Below, one piece after another: positions 35,988-43,382 of a stretch of DNA of 64,000 nucleotides (its first letter is position 1; every line of letters starts with the position of its first letter). Origin of the DNA: Phycicoccus jejuensis (GTDB lineage Bacteria > Actinomycetota > Actinomycetes > Actinomycetales > Dermatophilaceae); NCBI RefSeq assembly GCF_000720925.1, contig NZ_JOEE01000001.1, forward strand, positions 1 through 64,000, read 5' to 3'. Both the position numbers and the translations under genes were made by a program. The notes under the pieces were generated by a model. That model saw only the letters and a program-made list of their open reading frames with translations. It was not told the DNA's origin and searched no databases.

Positions 35988-36542
35988 TCAGGCGCGGGCG
36001 GCCACGGCGTCGACGAGCGCCCCGAGCGGGTCCGGCAGGGCATCCGGGTCGAGCCGCTCGGCGAGGCGGGCGGCCAGCCGGGCCTTGCGTCCCGACCCCG
36101 AGCCCGCGAACCGGTGCAGCTGCTCGAGCACCGGGCGCCCGCGCCAGTACGGCATCCGGGCCATCGACTCGAACGCGCCGAGCTCGGCCATCGAGGCCAG
36201 CGCGTCGCGGACGGCGTCGGCGCCCAGGGCGCGCATGAGGACGTCCTCGATGTCGCGGTCGCAGACGAAGACGCCGTGCCAGGCGAGCTCCTCGACGTCG
36301 CGCGCGACGACGCCGTGCCGACGCAGCGCGCCCACCGCGAAGCGCATCTCGGGGGCGTCGACGAGGGCGAGGACGCCCGGACCGGGGCCGCCGAGCCCGT
36401 CGAGGTGGCGGGCGAGGTTGGTGACCCCGCCCATCGGGACGACGGTGGCCGGCACGCCGCGGCCGGCGAGCAGCGTGCGCACGACGACGGCGTCGCTCTC
36501 GCCCTCGACGAGCACGACGGGTCCGGCGCCCGCGGCCTCCAT
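35988..36542 (-). CDS. Stand-alone TOPRIM (OLD-type) domain protein
   Basis: The 184-residue protein consists almost only of a TOPRIM domain: the catalytic Glu13 in VVLVEGESDAVVVRTLL, Asp62 in LALVDAPEMRF, and VFVCDRDIEDVLMRAL (Asp95, Asp97). This pattern matches TOPRIM domains of OLD-family nucleases, but the ABC ATPase half is absent. The C-terminal 60 residues are basic and helical. It lies between Ku and the ligase gene, and both it and the ligase have leaderless-type promoters placed back to back. A nuclease or accessory role in end joining is an inference from position only. Confidence 0.8.
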   Translation of the reverse strand: MEAAGAGPVVLVEGESDAVVVRTLLAGRGVPATVVPMGGVTNLARHLDGLGGPGPGVLALVDAPEMRFAVGALRRHGVVARDVEELAWHGVFVCDRDIEDVLMRALGADAVRDALASMAELGAFESMARMPYWRGRPVLEQLHRFAGSGSGRKARLAARLAERLDPDALPDPLGALVDAVAARA

Positions 36543-36548
36543 GGCGCG

Positions 36549-36554
36549 ACGCTA
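36549..36554 (-). promoter_or_regulatory. Probable -10 (TAGCGT) of TOPRIM gene, leaderless
   Basis: On the minus strand TAGCGT lies 6 bases before the ATG at 36542. Confidence 0.5.
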
Positions 36555-36589
36555 ACCCGTGCCCGGGGCGCTCCGGGGCCCGCGGGCGG

Positions 36590-36595
36590 CAGGAT
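36590..36595 (+). promoter_or_regulatory. Probable -10 (CAGGAT) of ligase gene, leaderless
   Basis: CAGGAT lies 6 bases before the ATG at 36602. It faces away from the TOPRIM promoter 36 bases to the left. Confidence 0.45.
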
Positions 36596-36601
36596 GGGCC
36601 C

Positions 36602-37558
36602 ATGCGTCCCATGCTCGCGACCGCCGCGGAGGCCCCGCCGCGCGGTGACGCGTGGGTGCACGAGGTGAAGTGGGACGGGATGCGGGTGCTCGTCGACGTC
36701 CGCAGCGGGTCGGTGACGGTGACCTCGCGGACCGAGCGCGACGTGACGGCGGCCTTCCCCGAGCTCGACGCGCTCGCCGGCACCTACGACGACCTGCTGC
36801 TCGACGGCGAGGTCGTCGCCCTCGACGAGGGGCTGCCGAGCTTCCACGCGCTGACCGAGCGGATGCACGTCACGAAACGGGCGCAGGCCGAGCGCCTGGC
36901 GCGCTCGCGGCCGGTGACGCTCATGGTCTTCGACCTGCTGCGGCTCTTCGGGCAGGACCTCACCGGCCAGCCGTGGTCGGCGCGGCGGCGGCTGCTCGAG
37001 GAGCTCGAGCTCGACGGGCGTGCGTGGCGGGTGCCCGAGGTGCACGACGACGGCGCGGTGCTGCTGCGGGTCACGGGCGAGCAGGGGCTCGAGGGGGTCG
37101 TCAGCAAGCGGCGGGACGCGCGTTACCTGCCCGGTCGGCGCTCGCCGGACTGGCGCAAGGTCGCGCACCGGCGCACCTACTCGGTCGTCGTCGGGGGCTG
37201 GCGGCCCGAGGTGGGGTCGGGGGCGTCGTCGGCGGACCGGCTGGGGGCGGTGCTCGTCGGGCTGCCCGACGGCGAGGGTGGCTGGCGGTACGCGGGGCGG
37301 GTCGGGTCCGGGCTCGCGGGGTCGGCCGGCGAGGCGCTGCTGCGCCGGGTCCGCCGGCACGAGTGCGACGCGTCGCCGTTCGCCGACGAGGTGCCCCGCA
37401 TCGACGCCTCGGGGACGACGTGGGTCGAGCCGGCGGTCGTCGTCGAGGTCCGCACGCTCCAGCTCACCCCCGACCACCGGCTGCGCCAGCCCACGTTCCT
37501 CGGGGTGCGCGCCGACCTCACGCCCGACGAGCTGCAGGAGGTCGAGGAGGGTGGCTGA
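36602..37558 (+). CDS. ATP-dependent DNA ligase (LigD ligase-domain type)
   Basis: The 318-residue protein has the nucleotidyltransferase core with the adenylated Lys23 in HEVKWDGMR, motif III LLLDGEVVAL, motif IV LEGVVSKRRDARY, motif V DWRKVAH, and an OB-fold domain (GWRYAGRVGSG). It corresponds to the ligase module of LigD as a separate gene. The next gene encodes the polymerase module and overlaps it by 8 bases, so both are made together. No phosphoesterase module is found here. It would seal ends held by Ku. Confidence 0.94.
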   Translation: MRPMLATAAEAPPRGDAWVHEVKWDGMRVLVDVRSGSVTVTSRTERDVTAAFPELDALAGTYDDLLLDGEVVALDEGLPSFHALTERMHVTKRAQAERLARSRPVTLMVFDLLRLFGQDLTGQPWSARRRLLEELELDGRAWRVPEVHDDGAVLLRVTGEQGLEGVVSKRRDARYLPGRRSPDWRKVAHRRTYSVVVGGWRPEVGSGASSADRLGAVLVGLPDGEGGWRYAGRVGSGLAGSAGEALLRRVRRHECDASPFADEVPRIDASGTTWVEPAVVVEVRTLQLTPDHRLRQPTFLGVRADLTPDELQEVEEGG

Positions 37559-38435
37559 GCGGTACGTCCCGCAGGTGACGCGCGTCGAGGTCGACGGGCG
37601 GCGGCTGAAGCTGACCAGCCTCGACAAGGTGATGTACCCCGCCACCGAGACGACCAAGGGCGAGGTCCTCGACTACTACGCGCGCGTCGCCGGCGTGCTC
37701 CTGCCGCACCTCGCGCGCCGACCGGTGACGCGGGTGCGCTGGCCGCACGGGGTCGCGGACCAGATGTTCTTCGAGAAGAACATGCCCTCCGGGGCGCCGT
37801 CGTGGCTGCCCGGCGTGCAGGTCGACGACGTCCGCTACCCCCTCGTGCCCGGGATGGCCGAGCTCACCTATCTCGTCAACCTCAACTCCCTCGAGCTGCA
37901 CGTCCCCCAGTGGACGGTCGACGACGACGGCGCGCGCGAGCACCCGGACCGGCTCGTCATCGACCTCGACCCCGGCAAGCCGGCCGGCCTGCGCGAGTGC
38001 GCCCGGGTTGCGCTGCTCGTGCGCGACCGGCTGGAGCGGCTCGGCCTCGAGCTGCACCCGGTGACCTCGGGCAGCAAGGGGATGCAGCTGTACGCGCGGC
38101 TCGGCGGCGACCTGACCTCCGACCAGGTGCGCGACCTCGCGCAGCAGCTGGCGCAGGAGATGACGAAGAAGCACCCCGAGCTCGTGCTGTGGAAGATGAC
38201 CAAGTCGCTGCGCCCGGGCAAGGTGTTCCTCGACTGGAGCCAGAACGTCGCGGCGAAGACGACCATCAGCCCGTACTCGCTGCGCGGGCGCGAGCTGCCG
38301 CACGTCGCGGCGCCGCGCACCTGGGACGAGGTCGAGGCCGGCGCCGAGGACGACGGCACGCTGGCCCAGCTGATGTTCGACGAGGTGCTCGAGCGGGTCG
38401 AGCGCGACGGCGACCTCCTCGCCGACCTCCCCTGA
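37551..38435 (+). CDS. ligD: LigD-type DNA polymerase (primase-like) protein
   Basis: The 294-residue protein is the archaeo-eukaryotic primase-like polymerase module of LigD: LTSLDKVMYPATETTKGEVL, RWPHGVADQMFFEKNMP, catalytic Asp138 and Asp140 in VIDLDPGK, and the phosphate-binding SGSKGMQLYARL. It fills gaps, preferring ribonucleotides, during end joining. The GTG at 37551 starts inside the ligase gene and follows GAGGAG closely. The gene is followed at once by a long palindromic repeat. The symbol is used for the module; the full-length fusion is absent. Confidence 0.93.
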   Translation: MAERYVPQVTRVEVDGRRLKLTSLDKVMYPATETTKGEVLDYYARVAGVLLPHLARRPVTRVRWPHGVADQMFFEKNMPSGAPSWLPGVQVDDVRYPLVPGMAELTYLVNLNSLELHVPQWTVDDDGAREHPDRLVIDLDPGKPAGLRECARVALLVRDRLERLGLELHPVTSGSKGMQLYARLGGDLTSDQVRDLAQQLAQEMTKKHPELVLWKMTKSLRPGKVFLDWSQNVAAKTTISPYSLRGRELPHVAAPRTWDEVEAGAEDDGTLAQLMFDEVLERVERDGDLLADLP

Positions 38436-38446
38436 CCCGACCCCAT

Positions 38447-38519
38447 CGACTTCTTGCGAGTTGAGCCGCTCGACACGCCGCCGGACCGCGTGTCGAGCGG
38501 CGGAAGTCGCAATCAGTCG
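38447..38519. repeat. Palindromic intergenic repeat, family 1, copy A
   Basis: 31-base arms (38447-38477 and 38489-38519) pair with five mismatches. The left arm starts CGACTTCTTGCGAGTT and the core is GCCGCTCGACACG. It starts 11 bases after the polymerase gene stop and may also act as its terminator. Confidence 0.85.
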
Positions 38520-38592
38520 GGTGGGTGCCGGTCAGGTGAGGGGCACAGGGAACGGACAGCGGGGTCATCCGGGCCGGTCGGAGGCTGGAGCC

Positions 38593-38847
38593 ATGACCTC
38601 CTCGACCCGCTCCGGACCGTTCCGCTCCACCGGCCTGCGCCTCGTCGGCGCCCTGACCTCGGCCACCGCCGTCGCCCTCCTCGGGACGGCCGCCCTCCCC
38701 GCCGCGGCGGCTGAGGCGGCCGGCGTCCACGACGACCGGCCGGTCGTCGTGCCGCGTCCGCCGGACCCGGCCGAGCCGCCGACGGAGACGAGCACGCGCG
38801 GCGTCACGTGGCGGTGGGACGGCGCCCGGTGGGTGCGCCTCCCCTGA
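38593..38847 (+). CDS. Small exported protein of unknown function
   Basis: The 84-residue protein begins MTSSTRSGPF and has a signal-peptide-like segment (LRLVGALTSATAVALLGTAA, then LPAAAAEA). The mature part is about 45 residues, Pro-rich, ending TWRWDGARWVRLP. GGAGG-like purines at 38581-38590 give a fair ribosome site. No family is recognised. It is flanked on both sides by family 1 palindromes. Confidence 0.6.
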   Translation: MTSSTRSGPFRSTGLRLVGALTSATAVALLGTAALPAAAAEAAGVHDDRPVVVPRPPDPAEPPTETSTRGVTWRWDGARWVRLP

Positions 38848-38857
38848 CCCGACTTCT

Positions 38858-38914
38858 TGCCCATCCGCCACCTCCGAGGGCCCGATCCGGTCCGGGGCGG
38901 GTGGCAGATGGGCA
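38858..38914. repeat. Hairpin related to family 1 termini
   Basis: TGCCCATCCGCCACC (38858-38872) pairs with GGTGGCAGATGGGCA (38900-38914) with one mismatch. It is preceded by GACTTCT, the same outer end as family 1 repeats, so it may be a composite relative with a different stem. It starts 10 bases after the small exported protein stop. Confidence 0.6.
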
Positions 38915-38934
38915 ACACGTCGGCACTGATCCAT

Positions 38935-38994
38935 CGACTTCTTGCGATTGAGCCGCTCGACCGCGTGTCGAGCGGCGGAACTCGCAACCAGTCG
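38935..38994. repeat. Palindromic intergenic repeat, family 1, copy B
   Basis: It begins CGACTTCTTGCGATTGAG and ends GCGGCGGAACTCGCAACCAG. The central loop is shorter than in copies A and C. It lies 2 bases from the stop of the minus-strand membrane protein gene. Confidence 0.85.
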
Positions 38995-38996
38995 CG

Positions 38997-39437
38997 TCAG
39001 GCGGGGCGGTGGCGGGGGGTCGTGGGCGTGGTCGGGGTGCGGCGGCCCGAGAGCGCGGACCCGGCCGCAGCGCCCGTCAGGGCCGGCACGGCGACGAGCA
39101 CCGCCCAGAACCAGCCGCCGAAGACGGTCTCGGTCGCCCAGAGGCCCCAGTCGAACGCGGTCGGGGCGCCGAGCTGGCCGGCCGCGGTGAAGACGGGCAC
39201 GGCGAGGACGGCGACGACGCCCCAGCGCGCGAGCACGGGACCGGCGGCCCGGGCGCGCAGCCCGTCGACCGTGCCCCAGACGAGGGCGGCCACGGCGACG
39301 GCGAGCATCGCCGCGAGGCCTGCCCCGATGTTCGCGCCGACGGTGGGACCGGAGAGCCGCTCGACGAGAGTGAGGGCCGCCCAGGCGAGGACGGCGAGGG
39401 CGGCGGTGCGCGGCAGGGCGGCGAGAGCAGTGGTCAT
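38997..39437 (-). CDS. Four-span membrane protein, unknown function
   Basis: The 146-residue protein has four predicted membrane spans separated by short loops and a Thr/Pro-rich C-terminal tail (RRTPTTPTTPRHRPA). It starts MTTALAALPRTAALAVLAW. I recognise no catalytic or transport motif; the layout resembles small actinobacterial DUF-type membrane proteins. It is isolated between two family 1 palindromes and convergent with the small exported protein gene. Confidence 0.65.
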   Translation of the reverse strand: MTTALAALPRTAALAVLAWAALTLVERLSGPTVGANIGAGLAAMLAVAVAALVWGTVDGLRARAAGPVLARWGVVAVLAVPVFTAAGQLGAPTAFDWGLWATETVFGGWFWAVLVAVPALTGAAAGSALSGRRTPTTPTTPRHRPA

Positions 39438-39541
39438 GGCGCGAGCATGGCGGCGCCCGGCGCGGGCCGGCGTGAGCACCGGTACTCAGCCGTGCGAGGA
39501 CGGTCCGCTCGGCCGACCTGTCCGCCAGCCGGTATCGACCC

Positions 39542-39614
39542 CGACTTCTTGCGAGTTCCGCCGCTCGACGCGCCGTCGGACGGCGTGTCGAGCGGCTCAA
39601 CTCGCAAGAAGTCG
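39542..39614. repeat. Palindromic intergenic repeat, family 1, copy C (most complete)
   Basis: Two 36-base arms (39542-39577 and 39579-39614) pair with only three mismatches around a single-base loop, so the element is a near-perfect 73-base palindrome. Outer ends are CGACTTCTTGCGAGTT and AACTCGCAAGAAGTCG. Confidence 0.92.
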
Positions 39615-39667
39615 ATGAAGGCGGGTCGAGGGCGGGGTGAGGGGGTCGGGGCGGGGGAGGGGTCGGA

Positions 39668-40255
39668 TCAGGGGGAGGGGGTGCGGCGCAGGCGGGGGCA
39701 GCCGGCGCACTCGACGCACCCGGGCAGGGCGTAGATGAGGCAGCACGACGCGCGAGGCACGCCGCCGGGCCGGAGCATCCCGGCCGCTGCCTCGGCCTCA
39801 CGCCGGGCGGCGGCCCACATGTCGTCGACGAGCGCGGCGCGCACGTGCGGCCCGAGGCGCACCGGGCTGCGGTAGCCCTGCGCGAGCGGGGTCGCGACGG
39901 CGCGGAAGTCGGCCTCGGCGGCGTCGAGCCGCGCCGGGAGCTCCCGGGGGTCGGCGACGAGCCCCGCCAGCCGCACGGTGTCGGGGACCAGCGAGGGGGC
40001 GAGCGAGAACGTCAGTCCGTCGAGGACCGCTCGCACGGGCCCGGCCGCGGCGGCGTGCGCGGCCGCGTGCGCCGGCACCTGGAGCAGCCACTGGAGGACG
40101 AACACCGCCGCGACCGAGGGTGGGGCGACGCCGTCGTACCAGCGGGCGTGCATCCGCCGCAGCCCCTCGCGCCACGGGTCGGGGTCGACGGCGAGGTCGT
40201 GCGGCAGGGCCGGCCCCCCGACGACGAACCGCAGCCACGCGTGGCGGGCGGACAT
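39668..40255 (-). CDS. FhuF-like (2Fe-2S) protein, siderophore-reductase type
   Basis: The 195-residue protein ends with CC-X10-C-X2-C (CCLIYALPGCVECAGC), the iron-sulfur ligand pattern of FhuF-type ferric siderophore reductases. The rest is helical, as in that family. It probably releases iron from siderophores in the cytosol. No siderophore genes are adjacent. The ATG at 40255 is the first in-frame start, but it sits only 4 bases after the lsr2 terminator hairpin and has no ribosome site, so its expression may depend on read-through or another start. The gene end is near 39668, close to copy C of the palindromes. Confidence 0.8.
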   Translation of the reverse strand: MSARHAWLRFVVGGPALPHDLAVDPDPWREGLRRMHARWYDGVAPPSVAAVFVLQWLLQVPAHAAAHAAAAGPVRAVLDGLTFSLAPSLVPDTVRLAGLVADPRELPARLDAAEADFRAVATPLAQGYRSPVRLGPHVRAALVDDMWAAARREAEAAAGMLRPGGVPRASCCLIYALPGCVECAGCPRLRRTPSP

Positions 40256-40259
40256 GCGC

Positions 40260-40294
40260 GCAGCGGCGGCACCCGGGTCGGGTGCCGCCGCTGC
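40260..40294 (-). terminator. Terminator of the lysS-lsr2 operon
   Basis: A perfect 15-bp stem (40260-40274 with 40280-40294) and 5-base loop lies 18 bases after the lsr2 stop. Confidence 0.85.
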
Positions 40295-40311
40295 GTCGGG
40301 CGAGCCGTGGC

Positions 40312-40650
40312 TCAGGAGTTCGCCTTGTCGTAGGCCTCCTGGACCTCGCTCGAGATACGGCCGCGCTCGCTGACGTCGTAGCCGTTGCTGCGCGCCCACT
40401 CGCGGATCGCCGAGACGTCGCGCTTGCTGCCGCCGCTGTTCTTGGCCGCGCCGCGGGAGGCGCTGCGCCGCCCGCCGGTGCGCTCGGCGTGGCCGATCCA
40501 CACCGCCATCGCGTCGCGCAGCTTGCTCGCGTTGTCGCTGGTGAGGTCGATCTCGTAGCTGACGCCGTCGAGGGCGAAGGTGACCGTCTCGTCGGCAGGG
40601 GACTCCTTGTCGACGTCGTCGACGAGAAGGACCTGGACCTTTTTGGCCAT
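40312..40650 (-). CDS. lsr2: Lsr2 nucleoid-associated protein
   Basis: The 112-residue protein is the actinobacterial H-NS analogue that silences AT-rich and foreign DNA. It begins MAKKVQVLLVDDVDK (dimerisation domain), has a basic flexible linker (GGRRSASRGAAKN) and the C-terminal DNA-binding domain IREWARSNGYDVSERGR, with the minor-groove RGR hook at residues 96-98. It lies downstream of lysS and the small membrane gene on the same strand, as lsr2 follows lysS in mycobacteria. A 124-base gap before it contains AT-richer sequence that may hold its own promoter. Confidence 0.97.
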   Translation of the reverse strand: MAKKVQVLLVDDVDKESPADETVTFALDGVSYEIDLTSDNASKLRDAMAVWIGHAERTGGRRSASRGAAKNSGGSKRDVSAIREWARSNGYDVSERGRISSEVQEAYDKANS

Positions 40651-40774
40651 GGTGTCGTGCCTCCGAATGCAGAAGGGAATGTCAGGGGTGGTCCGAGCAT
40701 GCCGCACAAAGCTGCGCGGCGTCTCTCCCACAGGGTAAAGCGCAGGTAAAGGAAAGGAAAGTCCGAGACATTCC

Positions 40775-40984
40775 TCAGTCGGTCTTTTCGTCGTTTCCCG
40801 TCGTCGTTCCGTGCTCGGCGGACGCCTCACGGGCCGCCTGCCGGTCCTGCTCGGCCTCGAACTTGCTCTGGGCCAGGCGCTCGTTGCGGTCGGCCTCCAT
40901 GATGCGTTTGACGATGACGTAGAAAAACGCCGCCGCGACGATCGTCGGGATGATCGCGACGAGATAAGGGACGATCGAACCCAT
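40775..40984 (-). CDS. Small single-span membrane protein
   Basis: The 69-residue protein begins MGSIVPYLVAIIPTIVAAAF and has one membrane span followed by a charged cytoplasmic tail (EADRNERLAQSKFEAEQD). It starts 5 bases after the lysS stop, so it is co-transcribed and probably coupled. It has no recognised function; similar small proteins occur between lysS and lsr2 in related genomes as far as I recall. Confidence 0.8.
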   Translation of the reverse strand: MGSIVPYLVAIIPTIVAAAFFYVIVKRIMEADRNERLAQSKFEAEQDRQAAREASAEHGTTTGNDEKTD

Positions 40985-40989
40985 CGGAA

Positions 40990-42492
40990 TCAGGCCTCCG
41001 GCTTCAGGTGCGGAAAGAGGATGGTCTCGCGGATGTTCGCGCCGGTGAACAGCATGATGAGCCGGTCCACGCCCAGGCCCAGGCCGCCCATCGGCGGGGC
41101 GCCGTACTCGAGCGCGCGCAGGAAGTCCTCGTCGAGCTGCATCGCCTCGGGGTCGCCGCCGGCCGCCCGCAGCGACTGGGCGGTGAGGACCTCGCGCTGG
41201 ACGACGGGGTCGACGAGCTCGGAGAACCCGGTGCCGCGCTCGACGCCGGCGATGATGAGGTCCCACGCCTCGATGAGCCCGGGGGTGTCGCGGTGCGGCC
41301 GCGCGAGCGGCTGCGCGATGGCGGGGTAGTCGCAGAGGAAGGTCGGCTGGAGCAGGCCGGGCTCGACGAGCTCGCCGAGCAGCTCGAGGAAGACCTTGTC
41401 CTTCTCGAGCGCCGGGTCGACCTCGACGCCGTGCCGCTCGGCGTGCGCGAGCAGCGTCTCCTTCGAGGTCTCCTGGGTGACCTCCTCGCCGACGGCCTCG
41501 CTGACGCCCTCGTAGACGGGCAGCCAGCGCCACTCGCCGTCGAGGTCGACCGTGCCCGCGGGCGTCTCGACCTGCCGCGACCCGAGCGCGTCGGCGACGC
41601 CGAGGTAGAGGTCGCGCATGAGGCCGGCGATGGAGCGCTGGTCGCCCCATGCCTGGTAGGCCTCGAGCATCGTGAACTCGGGGGAGTGCGTCGCGTCGAC
41701 GCCCTCGTTGCGGAAGATGCGGCCCATCTCGTAGACGCGGTCGACCCCGCCGACGACGGCCTTCTTGAGGTTGAGCTCGAGGGCGATGCGCAGGACCATC
41801 TCCTGGTCGAACGCGTTGAGGTGCGTCCGGAACGGCCGGGCCGCGGCCCCACCGTGGACCAGCTGGAGCACCGGCGTCTCGACCTCGAGGTAGCCCTGGC
41901 CGTCGAGCACGGAGCGGACGGCGCGCAGCGCGGCGGCCTTGGTGCGCACCATGTCGCGGGCCTCCTGGCGCACGACGAGGTCGGCGTAGCGCTGGCGGAC
42001 CCGCGACTCCTCCGAGAGCTCCTTGTGGAGGGTCGGCAGCGGGCGCAGCGCCTTGCTCGCGACGCCCCAGCGGGTCGCCATCACCGACAGCTCGCCGCGG
42101 CGGCTGGAGATGACCCTGCCCTCGACCCACACGTGGTCGCCGAGATCGGCGTCGCGCTTGAAGGCGTCGAGCGCCTCCTGCCCCACCTCGGCGAGGCTGA
42201 GCATCACCTGGAGGCGGGTGCCGACGCCCTCCTGGAGCGTCGCGAAGGCGAGCTTGCCGGTGGTGCGGACGAAGACGACGCGGCCGGCGACGGCGACGAC
42301 GTCCTGGGTCTCCTCGCCGGTCTCGAGGTGCGCCCACTGCTCGCGGACCTCGGCGAGCGAGTGCGTGCGCGGGACCGCGACGGGGTAGGCCTGGCCGCCC
42401 TCGGCGATCAGCCGGTCGCGCTTCTCGCGCCGGACCCGCATCTGCTCGGGCAGCTCGGCCTCGGGAAGGGCGGTGGTGGGGTTCTCGGTCAC
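40990..42492 (-). CDS. lysS: Lysyl-tRNA synthetase, class II
   Basis: The 500-residue class II enzyme charges tRNA-Lys. It shows an N-terminal OB-fold anticodon-binding domain (VAVAGRVVFVRTTGKLAFAT), motif 2 RIFRNEGVDATHSPEFTMLE and motif 3 GAPPMGGLGLGVDRLIMLF. A TTG at 42501 would add three residues, but the GTG at 42492 fits better with a TAGGCT -10 ending 8 bases before it and no ribosome site. It heads a lysS, small membrane protein, lsr2 operon and diverges from an ATPase gene. Confidence 0.97.
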   Translation of the reverse strand: MTENPTTALPEAELPEQMRVRREKRDRLIAEGGQAYPVAVPRTHSLAEVREQWAHLETGEETQDVVAVAGRVVFVRTTGKLAFATLQEGVGTRLQVMLSLAEVGQEALDAFKRDADLGDHVWVEGRVISSRRGELSVMATRWGVASKALRPLPTLHKELSEESRVRQRYADLVVRQEARDMVRTKAAALRAVRSVLDGQGYLEVETPVLQLVHGGAAARPFRTHLNAFDQEMVLRIALELNLKKAVVGGVDRVYEMGRIFRNEGVDATHSPEFTMLEAYQAWGDQRSIAGLMRDLYLGVADALGSRQVETPAGTVDLDGEWRWLPVYEGVSEAVGEEVTQETSKETLLAHAERHGVEVDPALEKDKVFLELLGELVEPGLLQPTFLCDYPAIAQPLARPHRDTPGLIEAWDLIIAGVERGTGFSELVDPVVQREVLTAQSLRAAGGDPEAMQLDEDFLRALEYGAPPMGGLGLGVDRLIMLFTGANIRETILFPHLKPEA

Positions 42493-42500
42493 GGAGGACA

Positions 42501-42506
42501 AGCCTA
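42501..42506 (-). promoter_or_regulatory. Probable -10 (TAGGCT) of lysS, leaderless
   Basis: On the minus strand TAGGCT lies 8 bases before the GTG at 42492. Confidence 0.45.
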
Positions 42507-42586
42507 CGGACCCGCGGGGGCCGGTCCGCCCCCTGCCCGCCCAGCGACCGCCGCCGCGGCGAGGTCCGGATGTCGGGGCGCGTCGG

Positions 42587-42592
42587 TAGCGT
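42587..42592 (+). promoter_or_regulatory. Probable -10 (TAGCGT) of ATPase gene, leaderless
   Basis: TAGCGT lies 7 bases before the GTG at 42600. Confidence 0.5.
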
Positions 42593-42599
42593 CGCCCGC

Positions 42600-43367
42600 G
42601 TGGCGAGGCACGGGAGCTGGGAGGAGGGGCTGCCCGCGCGCCGGCTCGAGCACGCCGACCCCGTCGAGCTCCCGCCGCCCGACGTCTGGCCGCGCACCGT
42701 GCCCGCGGTCGAGCACGTCCTCGCGCACGGCGTCGACCTCGCCCGCTGCACGGTGCTCGTCGGCGAGAACGGCTCCGGCAAGTCGACGCTCGTCGAGGCG
42801 CTCGCGATGGCCGTCGGGATGAACGCCGAGGGCGGCTCGACCGGCGCCGCGCACCGCACCCACGCGAGCGAGTCGCCGCTGCACGAGTGGCTGCGCGTCG
42901 TCCGCGACCCCGGGGCGCCGCGGTGGGGCTACTTCGTGCGGGCCGAGACGATGCACGGCCTCTTCACCTACCTCGACACCTCGCGCGCGGACTCACCGTG
43001 GAGCCGTGACCCGCTCTTCCACGGCCTCTCGCACGGCGAGTCCTTCGTCGCGCTGCTCGGCACGCGGCGCTTCCGCGGCGAGGGCCTCTTCGTGATGGAC
43101 GAGCCGGAGGCCGGGCTGTCGTTCTCGGCGCAGCTGCACCTCGTCGCCGAGCTGACCGAGATGGCCCGCCGGCCGCGCACGCAGGTCGTCCTCGCGACGC
43201 ACTCGCCGGTGCTCGCGGCCATCCCCGGCGCGCACCTGCTCGAGCTCGGCGAGCACGGCATCCGGCCGAGCACGTGGGACGAGCTCGACCTCGTGGCGCA
43301 CCACCGCGGCTTCCTCGACGCCCCGCGCCGGTACCTGCGGCACGTCGTCGACGACCTCGACGACTGA
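42600..43367 (+). CDS. Orphan ABC-type AAA ATPase (SMC/RecF-like fold)
   Basis: The 255-residue protein has Walker A VGENGSGKSTLVEAL, an ABC-like signature LSHGESFVALL, Walker B GLFVMDEPEAGLS and the switch His in VVLATHSPVLAAIPGAHL. There are no membrane spans and no linked permease, so it belongs to the soluble AAA_21/AAA_23-type ATPases found in repair, defence and toxin-antitoxin-like systems. The GTG at 42600 is placed by the promoter spacing. It diverges from lysS and converges on the GntR gene. Partner and function are unknown. Confidence 0.85.
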   Translation: MARHGSWEEGLPARRLEHADPVELPPPDVWPRTVPAVEHVLAHGVDLARCTVLVGENGSGKSTLVEALAMAVGMNAEGGSTGAAHRTHASESPLHEWLRVVRDPGAPRWGYFVRAETMHGLFTYLDTSRADSPWSRDPLFHGLSHGESFVALLGTRRFRGEGLFVMDEPEAGLSFSAQLHLVAELTEMARRPRTQVVLATHSPVLAAIPGAHLLELGEHGIRPSTWDELDLVAHHRGFLDAPRRYLRHVVDDLDD

Positions 43368-43382
43368 CCGAGGCGCCGGGGG

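Noticed and set aside
38447..39614. Insertion sequence with terminal inverted repeats
   Set aside because: The palindromes are complete hairpins in themselves, no transposase lies between them, and no target-site duplication is evident.
40990..42859. tRNA or riboswitch near lysS
   Set aside because: No cloverleaf or known leader fold could be found by eye, and the promoter predicts a leaderless message.
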